A DNA stretch of 7,647 nt, taken from Promethearchaeota archaeon. GTDB lineage: Archaea; Asgardarchaeota; Lokiarchaeia; Sigyniarchaeales; SOKP01. How positions within the stretch are numbered: position 1 is the first letter of the stretch; the number at the start of each line of letters is the position of its first letter. The position numbers and the translations under genes are program-made. Below, in pieces: positions 1 to 5,395 of this stretch. Where the stretch lies: the NCBI GenBank assembly GCA_016840695.1, contig JAEORV010000062.1:1-7647 (forward strand), given 5' to 3'. The notes beneath the pieces are model-generated. The model was not told where the DNA came from. It saw only the letters and a program-made list of their open reading frames with translations, and ran no database searches.

Positions 1-30
1 TTTCTACAAAAATGTTCATCTCTCTGCTAA

Positions 31-1251
31 TTAGCGTAATATTTCAAGATTTGCAAATCTTGATAAACTCTCTGGAAACGATTTTAACGACTTGCATCCT
101 GTCAAAGCTAATTTTTTAAGAGAAGTTAAATTATTTAGGCTCTCAGGAAGTGATCTCAGATTTTTACAATAACTCAAGTCTAATGTTTCTAATGCGTGCA
201 AATTTCCAATGCTCTCTGGCAGAGAAATTATATTTTTACAGCTAATTAACTCTAATATTTCAAGATTTTGAAGATTTCCGATGTTATCTGGTATAGATGA
301 TAGTGGCATGAAAGTCCAATCTCCTCTATATTTTAATTCCTTCAAGTTTTGTAAATTACATAAACTATCAGGTAAAGCGTTTAAATTAAAACACATCCCT
401 AAATTCAACACTTCTAAAGAGTGCAAATTACCTATATCACTTGGTAATTTTTTTAACATGTGACAATTTTCCAGGTTTAACACTCTGAGTTCTTTTAAAT
501 TACATAAAACTTTCGGCAATCGTCTCAACGCAGAACAATCGCTCAAATCTAAAATCTGAAGATGTTTCAAGTTTTCTATGCTTCTTGGTAAATACTTGAT
601 GCAATCAGCAATGTTTTTATGGCTCTTAGCTTTAGAACCCACAGCAAATGAATACACGCTCATCGTCCATCCGGTAAGATTTAAACCTATAACATGACCA
701 AGTTTAATTGCATATACAGCCTTACCACGAATAACATCTTTAATGTCGTCTGTTTGAAAGTCTTTATAGAAGTCAACATTCAATTCCATGTAATCTTCAA
801 TTAATGCATCTAATTTCAAGAAAAATTGAATCTCTTCTTGAACAACTCCAAAGATTGAGCGAAGTAATTCGTTTTTTAAGGTTTGAGTATATTGGTTGTC
901 AACCTTTTCAAATGACTTTATGAGAGTTTTTAATACTGCCGAAGATTGTTCATGTTGAATTGTCCATTCTATTGGAGATAGAACTTCTTTTAAAAAATAC
1001 TTCAAGATAATTCTCGCAGCAGCACTTCTGATAAGCGGATTATCGTCAGAAATTAACAAGTTTTCGAGAATTTTAAACAATTGCTTACTTCTAACTTCTA
1101 ACCTATCAAAAATATCCAATACCTTAATAATGGTATCCGCATTGTCAGTTCCTTCTAGTAAAGTAACTAATAATTCTATAGTTTCTGCTTTACTTTTCCT
1201 CTTAATTATATAATCATTGTAAACTTTTTCTGGATTTGGAGAACCAGTCAT
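31..1251 (-). CDS. HEAT-like / leucine-rich repeat protein, probably frameshifted at its 3' end
   Basis: A 406-residue, probably cytosolic protein with no signal peptide or membrane segment; likely a protein-interaction scaffold, with unknown partner. Residues about 5-150 are alpha-helical and HEAT-like (for example NPLIRSAAARIILKYF at 71-86). Residues about 155-195 form a linking segment (DVIRGKAVYAIKLGHVIGLN at 172-191) of a type I associate with Asgard LRR proteins; that link is from memory, not a search. Residues 228-398 hold seven complete LRRs of 24 residues (one of 27) with the pattern LxxLxxLxLxxCxxLxxLPxxIxN, and 399-406 begin an eighth that ends at TAA. The start is the ATG at 1251, which has no Shine-Dalgarno but has a TATA-like box 23-33 bases upstream. 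It lies 36 bases after the PHP-MaoC gene and has no evident functional tie to the carboxylase. Two hand-counted 60-base lines gave 28-35% GC, lower than most of the acx genes. The stop coincides with a one-base deletion relative to repeat five, so the true protein may be longer. Confidence 0.85.
   Translation of the reverse strand: MTGSPNPEKVYNDYIIKRKSKAETIELLVTLLEGTDNADTIIKVLDIFDRLEVRSKQLFKILENLLISDDNPLIRSAAARIILKYFLKEVLSPIEWTIQHEQSSAVLKTLIKSFEKVDNQYTQTLKNELLRSIFGVVQEEIQFFLKLDALIEDYMELNVDFYKDFQTDDIKDVIRGKAVYAIKLGHVIGLNLTGWTMSVYSFAVGSKAKSHKNIADCIKYLPRSIENLKHLQILDLSDCSALRRLPKVLCNLKELRVLNLENCHMLKKLPSDIGNLHSLEVLNLGMCFNLNALPDSLCNLQNLKELKYRGDWTFMPLSSIPDNIGNLQNLEILELISCKNIISLPESIGNLHALETLDLSYCKNLRSLPESLNNLTSLKKLALTGCKSLKSFPESLSRFANLEILR
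34..570 (-). repeat. Tandem leucine-rich repeat units within the coding sequence
   Basis: Seven complete units encode residues 228-251, 252-275, 276-299, 300-326, 327-350, 351-374 and 375-398, followed by a partial unit at 399-406. Six are 72 bases and the fourth is 81 bases. Residue 12 of six units is cysteine (C239, C263, C287, C338, C362, C386); the longer fourth unit lacks it. The consensus resembles the LPxSIGNLxxLxxLxLxxC type known from plant and some bacterial and archaeal LRR proteins. Nucleotide similarity between units is patchy but clear, notably between 26-52 and 241-268. Confidence 0.85.
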
Positions 1252-1273
1252 GATAGAATTTATTTTATAATTG

Positions 1274-1284
1274 CTTTATATTTA
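1274..1284 (-). promoter_or_regulatory. Candidate archaeal TATA box for the HEAT/LRR gene
   Basis: On the minus strand this reads TAAATATAAAG and lies 23-33 bases upstream of the LRR gene ATG, the distance expected for a leaderless archaeal transcript. There is no Shine-Dalgarno before the ATG, which fits. The 36-base gap is very AT-rich, so a chance match is quite possible, and read-through from the upstream gene is the alternative because no U-rich terminator is seen in the gap. Confidence 0.4.
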
Positions 1285-1287
1285 TTA

Positions 1288-2577
1288 TTAAACTCGATAG
1301 GGAATGCATGTAGCTCGACCTTCTGTTACTTTTTCACCTTTTTTGTTGAAGCACTCCATCATGAAAGAAAGTCTTTTTGTGGTTTTATCTACCTCGGTAA
1401 TTTTTGCGATTGCCCGGATGGTTTCGCCAAAAAAAACTGGTTTTAGAAACTTGAAATCGATGGTCTCAGCAAGGCATCCAGGTCCAAAAATCTCCCCGCC
1501 AAAGTGTGAAATCATGCCTCCCACGAGCAATCCGTGTACTATTGGTTTTTTAAAGCGAGTCTTTTTGATAAAATCTCCCTCGTAGTGGAATGGGTTATGA
1601 TCTCCAATTAAATCCGCCATGGTTTCTGTTTCTTGTTGCCTGAACGTGTGTGAAAATTCTCTTGTCATTCCCACTTCAAATTCATCTATTCGTATGACTC
1701 CGGATTCCTTGTTCTCACCAGATGAGGATTCTAAAATCGATGACGACTCTTTCTGTTGTTTCTTTTCTCTTTCCAATTTGAGTTGTTTCGCTTCGTAAGG
1801 CATGTAGTAGTCGTGATCAATCCAAATTCGAGTCCTTCCCTCGAGTAATGCTTTTTTAATCACTGCCCAATTAGGGTTTTTCCGTTCTTCAGGAGTTAAG
1901 AGAATCTCTGTCCACCCAGATACCCATTCGTTAATTGGATTGTGAACATCCGTGCCCGTTGACATGAAAATTGGTCTGGGTAATTTTTTTTCTTTCCTTA
2001 GATTTTCAAGCCAAATGACGGTTTTTGGGTCGTACCAGCGCATTTCGTTGTTAATTTCGAAACCATCTACTCCCCACTCTAACAATTGTTCTCTTGTAGG
2101 GTGCGTACATTTTCCAAGTCGATGCCAAGGTTCGTTCACAGTCCATGGAATGTGATCAACCTGCACCACTGCTCCCATATCTTTTGCTTTTTCTATTTCT
2201 TCTTTAATTTTATCGTCGTTTGGGTTCATTGGTATTCTCCCGGGAAAGTCTTCAATTCCCAAAAAATTCAAGTGAATCCTTATGGTGGTCCACTCAAATC
2301 CAGGAATGATTACAATTTCGGGATATTTATCCTGTAATTTCAGGATTGGTTTATTGTTCTTGCCAGTGTTATGATCGGTCAAAACGAATGCATGAAATCC
2401 ATTTGCAATTTCCCATTTAATGCATTGCTCTGGCGTCATCCATCCATCGCTGGCGGTTGAATGAACGTGAGTATCGAGAAAAAAGCCATCTTTCGGTAAT
2501 ATATCCGAAGTTCTCTTGTAATTGAAGAAGTGATCTGGAATTTTTCCTCGTAATTTATAATTAACATCCTTTTCCAT
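1288..2577 (-). CDS. PHP metallohydrolase (CehA/McbA-like) fused to MaoC/PhaJ-type hydratase
   Basis: A 429-residue cytosolic two-domain protein. Residues about 33-258 are a PHP domain. The expected metal ligands are visible: H37 and H39 (DTHVHS), D44, H69 (TDHN), E95 (PGFEWTT), H102, H142 (DHIPW), and D210 and H212 (GTDVH). The HLNFLG stretch at 102-107 resembles the CehA/McbA branch. PHP enzymes are multi-metal phosphoesterases or hydrolases; the substrate here is unknown. Residues 262-293 are a charged, serine-rich linker. Residues 294-429 are a complete MaoC hot-dog domain with the R-specific enoyl-CoA hydratase motif GDHNPFH (D327 and H332, spaced as in PhaJ) and KPIVHGLL at 344-351. I infer CoA-thioester hydration or dehydration, possibly crotonyl-CoA/(R)-3-hydroxybutyryl-CoA given the acetone carboxylase next door. 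The reading frame is continuous through the linker, so the fusion is not a frameshift artefact. The start ATG lacks a Shine-Dalgarno and has a TATA-like box 24-31 bases upstream. Domain calls are firm; substrate and pathway are not. Confidence 0.9.
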   Translation of the reverse strand: MEKDVNYKLRGKIPDHFFNYKRTSDILPKDGFFLDTHVHSTASDGWMTPEQCIKWEIANGFHAFVLTDHNTGKNNKPILKLQDKYPEIVIIPGFEWTTIRIHLNFLGIEDFPGRIPMNPNDDKIKEEIEKAKDMGAVVQVDHIPWTVNEPWHRLGKCTHPTREQLLEWGVDGFEINNEMRWYDPKTVIWLENLRKEKKLPRPIFMSTGTDVHNPINEWVSGWTEILLTPEERKNPNWAVIKKALLEGRTRIWIDHDYYMPYEAKQLKLEREKKQQKESSSILESSSGENKESGVIRIDEFEVGMTREFSHTFRQQETETMADLIGDHNPFHYEGDFIKKTRFKKPIVHGLLVGGMISHFGGEIFGPGCLAETIDFKFLKPVFFGETIRAIAKITEVDKTTKRLSFMMECFNKKGEKVTEGRATCIPYRV

Positions 2578-2600
2578 GTGTTAGAAATATGTGAAACTGT

Positions 2601-2608
2601 ATTAAATA
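2601..2608 (-). promoter_or_regulatory. Candidate archaeal TATA box for the PHP-MaoC gene
   Basis: The minus strand reads TATTTAAT, 24-31 bases upstream of the PHP-MaoC ATG, preceded by the purine-rich AAGAAATAAC as a possible BRE. This would place the transcription start at or near the ATG, giving a leaderless mRNA, in keeping with the absence of a Shine-Dalgarno. Together with the U-tract after acxC it suggests that this gene is transcribed separately from the carboxylase operon. Confidence 0.5.
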
Positions 2609-2612
2609 GTTA

Positions 2613-2625
2613 TTTCTTAAAGAAA
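2613..2625. repeat. Short palindrome upstream of the PHP-MaoC TATA box
   Basis: TTTCTT and AAGAAA form a perfect 6-base inverted repeat around one central A, four bases upstream of the candidate TATA box and overlapping the possible BRE. It could be an operator for a dimeric regulator. In such AT-rich sequence a match of this size can occur by chance, so support is weak. Confidence 0.25.
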
Positions 2626-2654
2626 ATTAAGCAATGTAAAATAGTATAGAATAG

Positions 2655-2677
2655 TAAAAATAAAAAAAAAGAAAATA
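2655..2677 (-). terminator. U-rich transcription terminator after acxC
   Basis: Directly after the acxC stop the minus strand runs TATTTTC, nine T, A, then five T. There is no GC hairpin. A U-rich tract without a stem is the usual form of archaeal intrinsic terminator, so this probably ends the acxABC transcript. Confidence 0.6.
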
Positions 2678-3172
2678 TTATTTCTTGTCTGGTGGACTTC
2701 TTCCTAACCAATTCTCGTAGAAGGCATCTATATCAGGTAAGAAATTAAATATGGTTGGATATCCTGGGGGTGCTGCTTCAACGTCTAAGAGAGTCAAACA
2801 TCCTGGGCAGTAATATTCTCGAAGTTCCTCCCATTCTGGGTCGCTCCCCATAAATTTAGGATAAAGCTCATCTATAGCCTCGATCGTATCTCTTACTCGA
2901 ACCCTACATTTTGTCTTCCAGTTAACATTATAATCTCCGAATTCATGACCGCAATCACACTTTACTATTCTTTCACCTTCTTTTGCCACGATATAAAGAT
3001 GTTCATGGAGGGGTAAAAGAATCCGTTCGTTCCATTTAACTTTCTCTTGTAAGATTTCCATGATCTTGTCAAATCTATTTTGATCTTTCCTCCCGCTAAT
3101 GATGGGCTTGAGTTCGTCCCATTTCAAATCTCCTTCAATCATTCTCTCCAATGTTTTCTTATCTACATTCAT
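2678..3172 (-). CDS. acxC: Acetone carboxylase-type gamma subunit
   Basis: A 164-residue small subunit, close to the 168 residues known for Xanthobacter AcxC. It belongs to the complex that carboxylates acetone with bicarbonate at the cost of ATP. Family features seen: KCDCGHEFGDYNVNWK at 71-86, VRDTIEAIDELYPKFM at 93-108, the SDPEWEELREYYCPGC stretch ending at C125, EAAPPGYPTIFNFLPDIDAF at 132-151, and a C-terminal NWLGR. C72, C74, C122 and C125 (with H76 and C89 nearby) could bind a structural zinc. The start ATG lies 3 bases after the acxB stop, with GGAGGTGA 8 bases upstream inside acxB, so translation is probably coupled. The gene is followed by a U-rich terminator. It is absent from hydantoinase and 5-oxoprolinase systems, so its presence helps assign the whole operon to the acetone carboxylase group. 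Confidence 0.93.
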   Translation of the reverse strand: MNVDKKTLERMIEGDLKWDELKPIISGRKDQNRFDKIMEILQEKVKWNERILLPLHEHLYIVAKEGERIVKCDCGHEFGDYNVNWKTKCRVRVRDTIEAIDELYPKFMGSDPEWEELREYYCPGCLTLLDVEAAPPGYPTIFNFLPDIDAFYENWLGRSPPDKK

Positions 3173-3175
3173 CAG

Positions 3176-5392
3176 TCATTTCACCTCCATTTGAAAGTCT
3201 TCGGGAAATTTCCAGAATTCTCGAAATTCTTTTCCCCATTTAGAAGAAAGCTTTAGGCTTTCTGAATACATTTTGCTTACCGCCTCGTACAATTTCCCTT
3301 CCGTTAATTTTTTCCTCTCGTATTCCCAGTATTCCTCAAAAGTCATGGATTTATCCTTTCTTTCGTTTCTGATGTCCTCTTGACGTTTTTTGGTGGCTTC
3401 TTCATCAATTAGCCATTCCTCGCTCTTATCGTCGTAAGTAGCAACAACGCCATAAACTTTATTGACGATATCTGAAGTATATAAACCGTCGTCAAGATCC
3501 CGTTTAATGCTGTCTACTCTTCGCTCGAGGGGGTCTCCATAACCCGGGCCCCCGCTCTCTGCAAAGTGAATTATGTCGTAATTTTCAAGGGCAATAGGAT
3601 ATATTGTTCCTATTGGCAATCTCTTGATATCTCCTTTTAGAAATCTTTCAAATTGACCATTACTAGGATCGGCATCGTCTATTGGATAATCCTGTTTATT
3701 TCGAAAAATCTCTTCTAAGTTTGTGTTTGTCCCGCTCAAGCGATAACTAGTTGCGTTAGGATAACCTCCATGCATTCCTCCAGATCCGTGAAAAACCAAA
3801 CCTTCCCTGCCCGCAAAGAATTCCACTTTTTCAGAATTAGCAATGAAGGCAACGCTACCATAATTGGCACCTCCCCGGAATTTCCCGTGACCTGGAGTAT
3901 TTGGTTTCACTTTTCGGGATAAATAAGGAATGCCTCCTTGAAAAAGTTCCCAAGTTTCGACATCTCCTAGGTCAGCCTCTGGATTCCACATGGCATATCC
4001 CCAATTAAGACCATCTCTCACGGCACTTGCTCCTAATCCTTGACCCGAAATTTCAAATGTAGACAACATCCATCTTTCACCTAACAAAGGACCAGCTGAA
4101 AAAACTCCGCCTCCTTGAATTGAGTCTCCAGTAAACCCATACCCTGGAACGACTTCTTCTCTAAATCCTCGCGAAAATAACCCGTAAGAAATGCATTTCA
4201 TCATCGTCGTGTACGCAGGAATCAAATTTCCCCACGGCGCTTGATATGAAAGGTATGGATCTCCGGGATTTGCCCAAGTTCCTAAAGGATAATCCTTTTC
4301 TACAGCAAAATAGGCACCATCGTTTACCTTATCTCCATAAATTAATATTTGGGTTAATAATACCCATTGACCTCCTTCCATGGCACCCTTATCGCAATTA
4401 AAGGCGTTTGCTCCTCCAGCGCTTGCACCGTCAAATGAGAGAGAAAAACTTCCATCTTCTTTTACAATTACTTCAATAGGGTGATTTGAGATTTTATCTT
4501 CCCTAGCTATTGGTACCCACGCCTGATCTTTCATGGGAAGGTCCATGAACGATGATGCCCTATATCTACCAGGGATTAATCGCTCTTTTACCCGTTCCTG
4601 GACGATCCTCCTTCCTTCTTCGATTGCTTCTCGCATGAATTGCTTATAATATTCAATTCCTTCTCTCTTAATAAAGTCGTACACGGCGTCTCTAATCATT
4701 AGGTTTCCTGCTAATCTACATTTTTCGTCTAATTCCCAATACATCGGACTTCTAACGGATTTTTTAGCACCAATCATGTGATCTCTCCAAATTTTATCAT
4801 TAGAACCTATTTTTCGGCAAGTATAATAAGCTCCATCGTCAAATCGCTGAATTGAAGATACTAAAGTGTGACCTGGAGTGATGCCTCCAATGTCAATTTG
4901 GTGAGTGACTCCCCCTGCCCAACCGATTAATTCATCTTCCCAGAAGATAGGGATGAGAGTTTGCACGTCAGTAGTATGAACATTTCCACACTGTGGATCG
5001 TTGTTTAGAAAGATGTCTCCTTGGTTTATGGTGGGGTCCTCCTCGTATCCTTCCCTGATCATGAATTTAATACCTTCGCTCATTGTATGGACATGAACTA
5101 AGATACCAGTAGAAACTGCAATAGAGTCACCTTCTGGAGTATAGAGCGCAAAGCAGAGTTCGCCAATTTCCGTAACTATTGGCGATGCTGCTACGTGTAA
5201 CGCCGTTTCCCTCGCTGATACAAGAGCTCCCCTTAAACTAGCATAAGCTCGTTCGTACCTGAAAGGGTCTTCTTCTTTCAAACTCAGGTTTTGTATTCCG
5301 TGGTAGCTTTTTTTTTCTTCTATTAGCTTCTCACTCTCTTCTAACATTTCTTTTACAGTTTTTCCATTCCATCCGATAGTTTTTCTTGACAT
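3176..5392 (-). CDS. acxB: Acetone carboxylase-type alpha subunit (hydantoinase B family), putative Mn site
   Basis: A 738-residue HyuB-family protein, near the 776 residues of Xanthobacter AcxB. In the known enzyme this subunit holds the Mn centre where the activated ketone and CO2 are joined to give acetoacetate. The family block NDPQCGNVHTTD (131-142) and GVTHQIDIGG (161-170) supplies H139, D142 and H164. Their spacing (3, then 22) equals that of the Mn ligands I recall for the Xanthobacter alpha subunit (H150, D153, H175). Other HyuB signatures are SFDGAS at 319-324, GHGKFRGG at 501-508 and GGPGYGDPLER at 614-624, followed by an acidic, helical C-terminal tail of about 115 residues. The start ATG is 3 bases after the acxA stop, with GGAGGTTG 8 bases upstream. 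No truncation is seen. Acetone is the best substrate guess; another small ketone cannot be excluded. Confidence 0.95.
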   Translation of the reverse strand: MSRKTIGWNGKTVKEMLEESEKLIEEKKSYHGIQNLSLKEEDPFRYERAYASLRGALVSARETALHVAASPIVTEIGELCFALYTPEGDSIAVSTGILVHVHTMSEGIKFMIREGYEEDPTINQGDIFLNNDPQCGNVHTTDVQTLIPIFWEDELIGWAGGVTHQIDIGGITPGHTLVSSIQRFDDGAYYTCRKIGSNDKIWRDHMIGAKKSVRSPMYWELDEKCRLAGNLMIRDAVYDFIKREGIEYYKQFMREAIEEGRRIVQERVKERLIPGRYRASSFMDLPMKDQAWVPIAREDKISNHPIEVIVKEDGSFSLSFDGASAGGANAFNCDKGAMEGGQWVLLTQILIYGDKVNDGAYFAVEKDYPLGTWANPGDPYLSYQAPWGNLIPAYTTMMKCISYGLFSRGFREEVVPGYGFTGDSIQGGGVFSAGPLLGERWMLSTFEISGQGLGASAVRDGLNWGYAMWNPEADLGDVETWELFQGGIPYLSRKVKPNTPGHGKFRGGANYGSVAFIANSEKVEFFAGREGLVFHGSGGMHGGYPNATSYRLSGTNTNLEEIFRNKQDYPIDDADPSNGQFERFLKGDIKRLPIGTIYPIALENYDIIHFAESGGPGYGDPLERRVDSIKRDLDDGLYTSDIVNKVYGVVATYDDKSEEWLIDEEATKKRQEDIRNERKDKSMTFEEYWEYERKKLTEGKLYEAVSKMYSESLKLSSKWGKEFREFWKFPEDFQMEVK
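3181..3188 (-). promoter_or_regulatory. Strong Shine-Dalgarno for acxC, embedded in acxB
   Basis: The minus strand reads GGAGGTGA, 8 bases before the acxC ATG. It lies in the codons for the last residues of acxB (M-E-V-K), so ribosomes finishing acxB sit next to the acxC start. It fixes the acxC start choice. Confidence 0.85.
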
Positions 5393-5395
5393 TTT

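Noticed and set aside
34..570. CRISPR-like or satellite repeat at the left end
   Set aside because: The periodicity is 72 bases, in frame, and encodes leucine-rich repeats; there are no identical repeats with unique spacers.
281..2337. Plus-strand open frames at 281-463, 1304-1585, 1952-2155 and 2086-2337
   Set aside because: All are antisense to the LRR and PHP-MaoC genes, short, and without domain features; two of them overlap each other in different frames.
1288..2577. Fusion produced by assembly error or frameshift between separate PHP and MaoC genes
   Set aside because: One frame runs through both domains and a typical flexible linker, with no internal stop or ribosome binding site at the MaoC boundary that I can see.
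2578..2677. Small gene or RNA in the 100-base gap between acxC and the PHP-MaoC gene
   Set aside because: The gap is homopolymer-rich and AT-rich with stops in the frames checked and no stable stem. A terminator plus promoter explains it.
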